DNA from: Lachnospiraceae bacterium UBA3401
Lineage (GTDB): Bacteria; Bacillota; Clostridia; Lachnospirales; Lachnospiraceae
NCBI GenBank assembly: GCA_002358575.1
Contig: DEPD01000032.1
Coordinates: 1 to 24,467, forward strand
DNA: 24,467 bases
Direction of reading: 5' to 3'
Shown in pieces: positions 8,032 through 14,346 of the stretch. Within the stretch, counting starts at the first letter, position 1, and every line of letters starts with the position of its first letter. The notes under the pieces are model-generated. The model searched no databases. It was not told the origin of the DNA and saw only the letters and a list, made by a program, of their open reading frames with translations. The translations under genes and the position numbers were made by a program.

Positions 8032-8196
8032 TTAATTATTGTTTGAAGACATATCTAAATCAGGGATTTCTTTAAAACAAATAATCTTATCATAATTATC
8101 AATTATAAAGTTTTGTTGAAGCTGTAAGGAAAGGGTTAATGATAATATTAGAATAGTAGCAGTTCTCTTGATGATTAATTTTAACTTTTGTGTCAT
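8032..8196 (-). CDS. 54-aa peptide with signal-peptide-like N-terminus, candidate secreted signal
   Basis: A small gene with a strong ribosome binding site: GGAGG lies about 8 bp before the ATG at 8196. The product starts with a basic segment, MTQKLKLIIKRTA, then a hydrophobic stretch, TILILSLTLSLQL, then a polar tail with one Cys (DKIICFKEIPDLDMSSNNN). That is the shape of an exported pro-peptide, such as Phr, PapR or similar precursors for RRNPP regulators. It converges on the 598-aa HTH-TPR gene across a probable shared terminator. Possible -35 TTGACT lies near 8318-8323 on the minus strand. The mature peptide and any link to the regulator are inference. A longer minus-strand frame over the same bases lacks this ribosome binding site. 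Confidence 0.5.
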   Translation of the reverse strand: MTQKLKLIIKRTATILILSLTLSLQLQQNFIIDNYDKIICFKEIPDLDMSSNNN

Positions 8197-8369
8197 ATTT
8201 AAACCTCCATATTTTAAATTTCTTTAAATATTTGTATATAATGCTGTAAGAAGGTTGCTTATCAGATATATATAAATTTTCGAAGAGTTTGTTAATAAAT
8301 AGTATATATTTACGAGAAGTCAAATGTAAATAAAGCTATTTTTACTATTATATAATAATAACTTGGTGA

Positions 8370-8430
8370 ACACCATGGCTTTTTATTTATAAATATATTT
8401 TAATTTTTTATAAGTAAAAAGCCATGGTGT
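8370..8430. repeat. 16-bp perfect inverted repeat
   Basis: ACACCATGGCTTTTTA (8370-8385) and its exact reverse complement (8415-8430) flank a 29-nt AT-rich loop that can pair further (TTTATAA against TTATAAG). It lies upstream of the minus-strand peptide gene and about 320 bp before the precursor gene. It could be a terminator, an insulating hairpin or the ends of a tiny mobile element. It lacks a good T tract on either side. Confidence 0.6.
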
Positions 8431-8740
8431 CATTTATATATGTATAGTATATTAATTTTATAAATTCTCAAATATTTGAAATTAACTTGTTGTGTTGACT
8501 AAATTGTAATAACTATATTAAGTGATTATAGGAACTCTAAACGTTAATTTTGTAAATAAATTATGAGAATTTTGTCTTAAGTATTAATATTGCTTCAAAT
8601 ATATAACATTAAAGTTAAAGTATATATTTTTTCGTGATGTTTAGTTTAAGAATCAGAAGAGAATATCATCCTATGTGTGAGAATGTATACTTTTACTTAA
8701 GCGACTTTTGGAAAATACTTAATATCGCGTGTTAAGAAAT
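8431..8740. other. AT-rich intergenic stretch before the precursor peptide gene
   Basis: No supportable gene in either strand. A TATACT hexamer near 8686 could be a -10 for the precursor gene but has no good -35, which would fit an activator-dependent promoter. TTGACT near 8495 has no convincing -10 partner. No copy of the 23-bp palindromes found upstream of the regulator was recognised here. Confidence 0.4.
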
Positions 8741-8752
8741 GGAGGAAGACCA

Positions 8753-8833
8753 ATGAAAGTATTGAAAAAACCAGTTATAACCAAGATAGAAAAACCCAAT
8801 ATTAAACGTGCTATTCTTTGGGGTAAAAACTAA
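8753..8833 (+). CDS. Candidate RiPP precursor peptide, 26 aa, with C-terminal WGK motif
   Basis: GGAGGA (8741-8746) is ideally spaced before ATG 8753. The peptide starts MKVLKKPVITKIEKP, a basic, leader-like half rich in Lys and Pro, and ends IKRAILWGKN, a core-like half with one Trp and nearby Lys and Arg. Short precursors with an aromatic residue near Lys or Arg are typical of radical-SAM-modified RiPPs such as the streptide (KxxxW) and WGK groups. Here the spacings are RxxxW, KxxxxW and W-G-K. A radical SAM/SPASM enzyme and a PqqD-like protein lie 1.3 kb downstream on the same strand. There is no Cys, so a sactipeptide or lanthipeptide is excluded. The assignment rests on size, ribosome binding site, motif and neighbourhood. 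Confidence 0.6.
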   Translation: MKVLKKPVITKIEKPNIKRAILWGKN

Positions 8834-8848
8834 TTAAAAGTATTAATT

Positions 8849-9010
8849 ATGTCTGTAATATTGTGTTTGATTTTTGCTCACATACAGCTATACATGTTTA
8901 GTCATTGTGAAATTACAGTATTGAAAACACTTTATAATAGTTATGATATAAGTTTTTACTATAAGGAATATAGTAAACAAAATATTAAAGGTTGTAAGTT
9001 GCTGTCATAA
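8849..9010 (+). CDS. Possible 53-aa hydrophobic small protein
   Basis: An open frame in the same frame as the precursor peptide, starting 15 bp after its stop. It begins MSVILCLIFAHIQLYMF, a likely membrane segment, and continues with a Tyr/Lys-rich tail. No Shine-Dalgarno precedes the ATG, so independent translation is doubtful. It could be an accessory membrane peptide, an immunity protein or chance. Confidence 0.2.
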   Translation: MSVILCLIFAHIQLYMFSHCEITVLKTLYNSYDISFYYKEYSKQNIKGCKLLS

Positions 9011-9060
9011 AAATTGAATAGAGGATTTAAAATTTAAATCAGTTGTATGATGTAATATTT

Positions 9061-9089
9061 TTGCATGTAATTTATTAAGATATTATAAG
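9061..9089 (+). promoter_or_regulatory. Candidate promoter of the 29-aa hydrophobic peptide
   Basis: TTGCAT (9061-9066), a 17-bp spacer, TATAAG (9084-9089). The start codon at 9129 lies about 33 bp past the expected transcription start. Confidence 0.5.
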
Positions 9090-9128
9090 TAGCAGAGTTG
9101 CTTTATATTTTTGGAGTAAATTAATACA

Positions 9129-9218
9129 ATGATGAAAGCGTCAAAGAGGAAATATTTGTTTGTGTTGTTTATAATATTGTACGATAATTTGTTATGTCTT
9201 AATATCTGTATAGACTGA
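9129..9218 (+). CDS. 29-aa hydrophobic peptide, SHP-like pheromone candidate
   Basis: The peptide starts MMKASKRKYLFVLFIILYD: a short basic head, then a hydrophobic run, then LLCLNICID at the end. Size and layout resemble the short hydrophobic peptides (SHP) that pair with Rgg regulators in streptococci. A promoter-like pair lies upstream and a GGAG (9113-9116) sits 12 bp before the first ATG, slightly too far. It lies between the precursor and maturase genes. It could also be a small membrane protein or chance; AT-rich DNA often yields hydrophobic frames. Confidence 0.35.
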   Translation: MMKASKRKYLFVLFIILYDNLLCLNICID

Positions 9219-9254
9219 TATATTTAGTACAATTATAATACAATTTTGCAAAAT

Positions 9255-9297
9255 ACTTTTTTGACGCCTTTTTCATTAATAAATGGAAGTCAAAAGT
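9255..9297 (+). terminator. Weak hairpin after the 29-aa peptide
   Basis: TTTTGAC (9259-9265) pairs with GTCAAAA (9289-9295), with an outer AC/GT pair across a bulge, around a 23-nt loop, followed by GTTTC. A weak terminator at best. From 9298 to 9446 nothing else was seen. Confidence 0.3.
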
Positions 9298-9446
9298 TTC
9301 TGCCTGTGCGGTGAGGATACAAATGGTTCTAAAACGTATATTTATTCATAAATGCTTGATATATATTATAAGATTTTGAATAAAACAATACTTAAAATTA
9401 GCTCAAATTATGAAAGTAGTTAAATTTGGCCTTATAATCAGGATTT

Positions 9447-9817
9447 CAACCATATATGCGGAAATGTTTTCCACGGACCTTCATCTTAAGTGATTGGTCA
9501 CCACGTAGTTCATAATCAATAATGGACTTTACTTTGATAGAACGAACATATTTGGGATTGGCAACAACATGGCAGAAATTTTCCAAAATATTAAAAATAG
9601 GAATATCCAGTATTTGCCAGTGTATTCTATACAGATCTCAGTGCAGCTATGGTCAAGAAGCCATTTTTTAAGTAATTTGAGATTGGAATTGAAAGTGGAG
9701 AATGTTTTTTAATAAATAAGAAGTAACACCATGATAATCTGTAATAGCAATGGCAGCAATTACAAAATTTTTGTGGATGTCTATGCTACAGCAGACAAAG
9801 TGTTTAACAGATAACAT
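9447..9817 (-). pseudogene. IS110-family transposase relic (N-terminal part, frameshifted)
   Basis: On the minus strand, after a GAAGGGTG site, the frame starts MLSVKHFVCCSIDIHKNFVI, which carries the first Asp of the DEDD catalytic domain of IS110 transposases (usually GIDVHK). After a stop and frame changes, typical pieces continue: WLLDHSCTEICIEYTGKYW with the catalytic Glu, IPIFNILENF, then CHVVANPKYVRSIK. The remaining Asp residues and the whole C-terminal Ser domain are missing, and the frame ends in unrelated sequence (KMKVRGKHFRIYG). At least two frameshifts and a truncation make it dead. It lies between the candidate precursor and the maturase genes. Confidence 0.8.
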
Positions 9818-9978
9818 AAACACCCTTCTTTGTGTAGAAGCAGGAATTGACTAGTTGTCCAGCGAAGAAAGACCTAAGGAATTGATTTGACAATAATTAG
9901 GTTGTGAGCTTAGAAGTCACTTATATGTACTTGAGAAAACAGCCGATATATGGTAAAATGCGGACTTTATTCCAAAAA

Positions 9979-10099
9979 GCGGAGGAATCGATTTTATTTC
10001 CTCCCGCATGTTTGGTAGCATACCTGCATAAGAAGAGTATAGCAAAATACGAAGTAAAAGAAGGCACAAAACTAATTGTTTCATTACCTATTTGTGCCT
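9979..10099 (+). promoter_or_regulatory. Two hairpins in the leader before the radical SAM gene
   Basis: GCGGAGGAA (9979-9987) pairs with TTCCTCCCGC (9998-10007) with one bulge. AGGCACAAA (10062-10070) pairs exactly with TTTGTGCCT (10091-10099), 28 bp before the maturase start. An in-frame stretch from GTG 9904 to 10110 covers both but has no ribosome binding site or recognisable content, so RNA structure seems the better reading. A TTGACA at 9887-9892 may be a -35 but its -10 partner (TTAGAA) is poor. Confidence 0.35.
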
Positions 10100-10127
10100 C
10101 AGCGAAGTGAAAGGAATGTAAGTTAAG

Positions 10128-11219
10128 ATGAGAAAATTTTTTTCTGCGCCAGTTTTGGCAGACATTTCATTGACAAATAGATGTAATTTAAAATGTGAAT
10201 ATTGTTATGCTTCTTCAGGAGATGAGAATAAAATTTTAAGTGAATTATCATTGGATACTTATAAGCTATTATTTGAACAGCTTGATAAAATGAATGTTCA
10301 TAGGATTTCGTTAACAGGTGGAGAACCATTATTACGAAAAGATTTTTTTGAGATTCTTAATGAAGCTCAAAAGTATAAATTTGCCATTATTATAAATTCT
10401 AATGGCATTTTAATTAATGATAGTATTGCATGTAAACTTAAGAATTATCGATTTGATCGAATTTGCATTACTATTGATGGTAGTAGTTCCAAGACTCATG
10501 ATGTTATCAGAGGAAAGGGAACGTTTTTGAAAGCGTTGCAAGGTATAAGATCGTTACAGAAATATAATCTTCCGGTTTCAACATTATTTACATTAAATAA
10601 AAATAATATAAATGATTTAATAGATACTATAAAACTTAATGAGGCATTAGGGATTAACTATATGTCTGTTATGGTTATGTGTCCTACCGGAAGGGCTGCA
10701 AAAGGAGCACTATTAATTAACAAAGAAAGTTGGTATCCAATTTTTTTGCAACTTAGTGAAATGAAAAGTAGAAATGAAATAAAAATAAATTTTAAAATTG
10801 TTCCACCTAATGAAGGGAATGTGTTTTGGTTGTTTTATTTTCCTTTGAAATATTATAATCGCTTGGATTTGCTAAAATATTGGAATCAAGATTATGAGAA
10901 TAGTGAGGAATGTAATTTAAGTTGTCAAGCTGGAATTAAGTCAATTTCAATTATGTGTAATGGAGATGTATATGGATGTGATTTAATGATTGGAATAGAT
11001 GAGTTTAAGGCTGGAAATATATTGAGAAATACAATAGATGATATTTGGAATAATTCAACTGCATTCAATAAATTAAGGAATATAGAAAAAAAAGATCTAA
11101 AAGGAAAATGCTATCAATGCAAAGAGAAATGGTGTGGTGGAGGATGCAGATCAGCAGCATTTAATTTAGATGGGAGCATTTATGGTTCTGATTTGAGTTG
11201 TTTTTGGAGTGTGGAATAG
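10128..11219 (+). CDS. Radical SAM/SPASM peptide maturase
   Basis: A 363-aa enzyme. The SAM-binding [4Fe-4S] motif C19-x3-C23-x2-C26 lies in TNRCNLKCEYCYAS, followed by SLTGGEPLLR for SAM binding. The C-terminal SPASM domain has the full cysteine set for two auxiliary clusters: C266-x12-G279-x4-C284, then C328-x2-C331-x4-C336-x3-C340-x17-C358. That is the layout of enzymes that form crosslinks in peptides (PqqE, StrB/KxxxW, anSME relatives). There is no fused RRE at the N-terminus; a separate PqqD-like protein follows 2 bp after the stop, as in PQQ and similar clusters. The likely substrate is the 26-aa peptide at 8753. The reaction type cannot be read from sequence. The gene is AT-rich like the rest of the island. 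Confidence 0.9.
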   Translation: MRKFFSAPVLADISLTNRCNLKCEYCYASSGDENKILSELSLDTYKLLFEQLDKMNVHRISLTGGEPLLRKDFFEILNEAQKYKFAIIINSNGILINDSIACKLKNYRFDRICITIDGSSSKTHDVIRGKGTFLKALQGIRSLQKYNLPVSTLFTLNKNNINDLIDTIKLNEALGINYMSVMVMCPTGRAAKGALLINKESWYPIFLQLSEMKSRNEIKINFKIVPPNEGNVFWLFYFPLKYYNRLDLLKYWNQDYENSEECNLSCQAGIKSISIMCNGDVYGCDLMIGIDEFKAGNILRNTIDDIWNNSTAFNKLRNIEKKDLKGKCYQCKEKWCGGGCRSAAFNLDGSIYGSDLSCFWSVE

Positions 11220-11221
11220 AT

Positions 11222-11536
11222 ATGGATGAAATAAAGATGTTCTGTATAAATGGAACTAAAAAAATTATTTTTAGGAAAGAAGGTAATGTATTTATTTGTT
11301 TTGACCCAATTGATTTAGAGTTTTATGAAGTAAATATGACTGGTGCATGTATTCTTTTTTTAGTTTCTGAGAAATATAGTTATAAATTTATGGTTGATAC
11401 ATTAATAGATTGGTTTGAATTGAAAAGAGCAAAGGTCGAGCAATATATTATAGAATTTTTTCAAACCTTTCCTATGCGAAACTTAATTATGGTAAATTTG
11501 CTAGAGTTAGGAGTTCCAAATAATGTTTCAAATTAG
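11222..11536 (+). CDS. PqqD-like RiPP recognition element (RRE) protein
   Basis: A 104-aa protein with the PqqD pattern: a beta-rich start (KKIIFRKEGNVFICFDP), then FYEVNMTGACILFLV matching the family's y-x-LN-x-tga-x-iw, then three helices (YKFMVDTLIDWF, RAKVEQYIIEFFQTF). Such proteins bind the leader of a precursor peptide and present it to the radical SAM enzyme. The ATG at 11222 comes 2 bp after the maturase stop; a longer frame from 11198 would overlap that gene without need. It overlaps the MATE gene by 14 bp, so the three are translationally coupled. Confidence 0.75.
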   Translation: MDEIKMFCINGTKKIIFRKEGNVFICFDPIDLEFYEVNMTGACILFLVSEKYSYKFMVDTLIDWFELKRAKVEQYIIEFFQTFPMRNLIMVNLLELGVPNNVSN

Positions 11537-12848
11537 TAAATTTAGTGCACAGGAATTAAATAAAATAGCAATTCCACTTATTATCCAAAATATATCTAGT
11601 TTTCTTATTGGATTTGTTGATGAGATGTTTATTGGTAGAATTTCTACAGAAGCATATGGAGCGATTGGGGTGGCAGCTTCCTTAATGTTTTTTATAGCGG
11701 GGGTATTTAGCTATATTGCGGTAGCATTTAATATCATTGGTTCAAGGAAAATTGGGGAGAAGAACATAGAGGACTTTAGAAGGTGTTTGGTAGCTTCACT
11801 CATAATAGATGTGTTTATAGGATTGTTATATGCAATAACAATTCTATTGATTGGTAAACAGTTGTTTAAAATTGCTTATAGATTCTCGGGAGAAGCATTG
11901 ACAGCAGCAGTGACTTATACCAACATTACTTGTCTATATATGTTATTTCAGATGATTATATTTACATTTAATTCTTATTTTAAGATTAAGAAGAAGACAA
12001 AATATATTATGTGGGGAGCGATTGGGGCAGCAGTTTTAAACACAGTATTGGATTATGTGTTGATTTTTGGAAAATGTGGTTTTGAACCAATGGGTACAGC
12101 AGGAGCGGCTATAGCCAGTATAATAAGTGTGTTGATAAATATGCTTATTTACATTTGGGCTGGTCGAAAAGATATTAGATTTTTATGGAAAGAAAAAAGT
12201 ATTTATGTAAAAGAGACAATAACTTTAATTAGGACAAGCCTTCCCCTGACAGGAGAAGAATTATTGGAAGGCAGTGTCTTTGTGGTTGTGATCAATGCAT
12301 TAATTGCACAAATAGGTATTATAGAAATTGGTGCATACTTGTTAGTCAAGAAAGTGCTGGATATGATAATGATACCAATGTTTATGTATGGATCTGCTGT
12401 TTTAACGTTAGTGAGTGAGAATACAGGGAGGAAGAACCGAGAAAAAATGGTGCAGATAACACAAACAGGAACAGCCATCGCAGTATCGCTTTTTATTGTA
12501 GGGGGATTTATCGTCCTCTTTTTTAGAAAACAGATTCCGCGATTGATTTCGGAGGACGAGGTATTGATTTCAATTGCCAGTATGGTTATGCTTCCTATGA
12601 TGCTAATGAACTTTTTTAATCCAATACAGACAATTTATAAATATGCCCTACAGGCATATGGAGATGGGAATTTTGTACTTTATGCTGCGGCGTTTGTTGA
12701 TTTTATTATATTGGGATTTATTTTGGCAGTGTATTGGATAAAGCCTACAATTGTGATCATATTTGTAGGGTTATTTTTCAATTATCTGCTCAATTATTTG
12801 ATTTATAGAGGACGATTAAAAAAGCAGATGTCGCACGGAGGATTTTAA
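11523..12848 (+). CDS. MATE-family efflux transporter, possible RiPP exporter
   Basis: A 441-aa, very hydrophobic protein with about 12 predicted membrane segments in two halves, the MATE layout. It starts LNKIAIPLIIQNISSFLIGF, followed by VDEMFIGRI, a typical MATE helix-1 region. MATE proteins use a Na+ or H+ gradient to expel small molecules. It starts inside the RRE gene, so it belongs to the maturase operon and probably exports the product or gives self-resistance. No ABC transporter or C39 peptidase is in the window, so leader removal must happen elsewhere. Base composition seems less AT-rich in its second half. Substrate is inferred. Confidence 0.85.
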   Translation: MFQISKFSAQELNKIAIPLIIQNISSFLIGFVDEMFIGRISTEAYGAIGVAASLMFFIAGVFSYIAVAFNIIGSRKIGEKNIEDFRRCLVASLIIDVFIGLLYAITILLIGKQLFKIAYRFSGEALTAAVTYTNITCLYMLFQMIIFTFNSYFKIKKKTKYIMWGAIGAAVLNTVLDYVLIFGKCGFEPMGTAGAAIASIISVLINMLIYIWAGRKDIRFLWKEKSIYVKETITLIRTSLPLTGEELLEGSVFVVVINALIAQIGIIEIGAYLLVKKVLDMIMIPMFMYGSAVLTLVSENTGRKNREKMVQITQTGTAIAVSLFIVGGFIVLFFRKQIPRLISEDEVLISIASMVMLPMMLMNFFNPIQTIYKYALQAYGDGNFVLYAAAFVDFIILGFILAVYWIKPTIVIIFVGLFFNYLLNYLIYRGRLKKQMSHGGF

Positions 12849-12920
12849 GCACATTTTTATATGTAGTTTTACAATAAAACAAGAAACAGAGCACAATAAC
12901 CTTTCCTGTTCGATTTCTTC

Positions 12921-12949
12921 TTGATACAGTCAGAATTTAAGTGTATACT
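12921..12949 (+). promoter_or_regulatory. Sigma-A promoter of the acetyltransferase-like operon
   Basis: TTGATA (12921-12926), 17-bp spacer, TATACT (12944-12949), about 38 bp before the start codon at 12988. A close match to the consensus. The loose hairpin just upstream (CAAGAAACAG near 12880 with CTGTT and TTCTTG near 12907-12922) may end the MATE operon. Confidence 0.7.
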
Positions 12950-12987
12950 GAAAATAAATATAATTATTATCAGAAATGGGGCTGCCT

Positions 12988-14346
12988 ATGAAGAAAAAGT
13001 CAACAGATTTTGTACAGGGCTTAGACAAAGAGAAGAAGGAAGACCGACGTGCAATGCGGATGAAAGCAGCGAGCACGACAAGGGAAATCCGCTGGGACAA
13101 GCTGGATAACACAGCACATCTTTTTCCGGTGATTGCAGGGGAGAGCATGAGCAATGTGTATCGTATTAGTGTGACGCTGACAGAGCTGATTCACGCGGAA
13201 CTTTTGCAGCAGGCGTTAGATATTGTGCTGCCCAAATTTGACGGATTTAATCTGAGACTTAGGCAGGGCGTATTTTGGTATTATTTTGAGGAGAACGGAA
13301 AACCAGCACCAAAAGTTAAGGAAGAATCTGCGTTTCCATGCAGGTATATTTACCCAAACCGCAATAATAGTTATTTGTTTCGCGTCACTTACTACCGATA
13401 CCGCATTAATTTGGAAGTTTTTCATGTGCTGACAGATGGTATGGGCGGCATTAATTTCCTAAAAGAACTGACCTATCAATATCTAAGGCTTGTGCATCCA
13501 GAGCTGAAGGGGGACAAAGGAGATTTGCTTGCCAGCAGTACTTCGCTGAACAGAGAGGATAGTTTTTTAAAAAATTATCGGGAAAGTTCGGAGAAAGGGT
13601 ATCAGACCAAAAAGGCATATTTAGTAAAAGGCGAGCATTTGAGTCCAGGTGAGTTTGGAATGATGCATGGCTATATGCAGGTGCCGCAGCTCAAAGAAGT
13701 GTGTTATCGATATGGAGCAAGCATTAACGAGTATTTGGTGACAGTATTTATTTGGAGTGTCTACAAAGAATGCTTGCATGGCATGCCGTCTGACAAGCCA
13801 ATCAGGGTAGCAGTTCCAGTGAACCTTAGACCTTATTTTAATTCGATTACAACGAAAAACTTTTTTGCTATGGTGTCAGCAGAGTTTCATCCAGTCAATG
13901 AAGAATATACATTTGAGGAGGTCCTTGAGATAGTAAAATCTAGTCTCAAGCAGCAGATAAACAAAGAAAATTTAGAGCGTCTTTTCTCCTATAATGTCTC
14001 CAATGAAAAAGTTTTGGCGGCGAGAGCTGTGCCGCTGCTGTTCAAAAATATTGCCATGCGGGTGGTGTACACACAGTCAGCACTTGCAAATACATCGACC
14101 ATTACAAATATTGGCAATATCACGGTTGATGAAGTGTACAGACCTTATGTGGAGCTGTTTCATTCGTGTCTTGCAATGTCCAAGGGACAGCATATCAAAG
14201 GAAATATATGTTCTTATGGCTCGACGCTGGTGTTTAGCTTTAGTTATGACTTGGCTGATCCATCTATACAGCGCGGATTTTTCCGAAAGATTGCCGCAGA
14301 TGGTGTCAATGTCGAGATTGAAAGCAATGGGGTGAATTATGAGTAA
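12988..14346 (+). CDS. Alcohol acetyltransferase / condensation-domain-like protein
   Basis: A 452-aa soluble protein of the chloramphenicol-acetyltransferase-like fold. It has the catalytic motif H146-V-L-T-D150-G151 (consensus HxxxDG), followed by MGGINFL, and a later NLRPYF segment resembling the structural motif of the alcohol acetyltransferase and condensation families. It would join an acyl donor to an alcohol or amine; the substrate is unknown. ATG 12988 has TGGGG about 7 bp upstream, better than the ATG at 12976. It overlaps the next gene by 8 bp, so the pair is probably coupled. Base composition is back to the host average here. Confidence 0.7.
   Translation: MKKKSTDFVQGLDKEKKEDRRAMRMKAASTTREIRWDKLDNTAHLFPVIAGESMSNVYRISVTLTELIHAELLQQALDIVLPKFDGFNLRLRQGVFWYYFEENGKPAPKVKEESAFPCRYIYPNRNNSYLFRVTYYRYRINLEVFHVLTDGMGGINFLKELTYQYLRLVHPELKGDKGDLLASSTSLNREDSFLKNYRESSEKGYQTKKAYLVKGEHLSPGEFGMMHGYMQVPQLKEVCYRYGASINEYLVTVFIWSVYKECLHGMPSDKPIRVAVPVNLRPYFNSITTKNFFAMVSAEFHPVNEEYTFEEVLEIVKSSLKQQINKENLERLFSYNVSNEKVLAARAVPLLFKNIAMRVVYTQSALANTSTITNIGNITVDEVYRPYVELFHSCLAMSKGQHIKGNICSYGSTLVFSFSYDLADPSIQRGFFRKIAADGVNVEIESNGVNYE

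Noticed and set aside
8099..8323. 74-codon minus-strand frame overlapping the 54-aa peptide
   Set aside because: It runs in another phase, has no Shine-Dalgarno and no family features. The GGAGG site belongs to the ATG at 8196.
9887..9915. TTGACA followed at 17 bp by TTAGAA as promoter of the maturase operon
   Set aside because: The -10 matches the consensus poorly. Kept only as a remark, not as a feature.
9904..10110. 68-codon GTG-started frame before the radical SAM gene, possible precursor
   Set aside because: No ribosome binding site, no leader/core pattern, and two hairpins lie inside it. The peptide at 8753 is a far better precursor.
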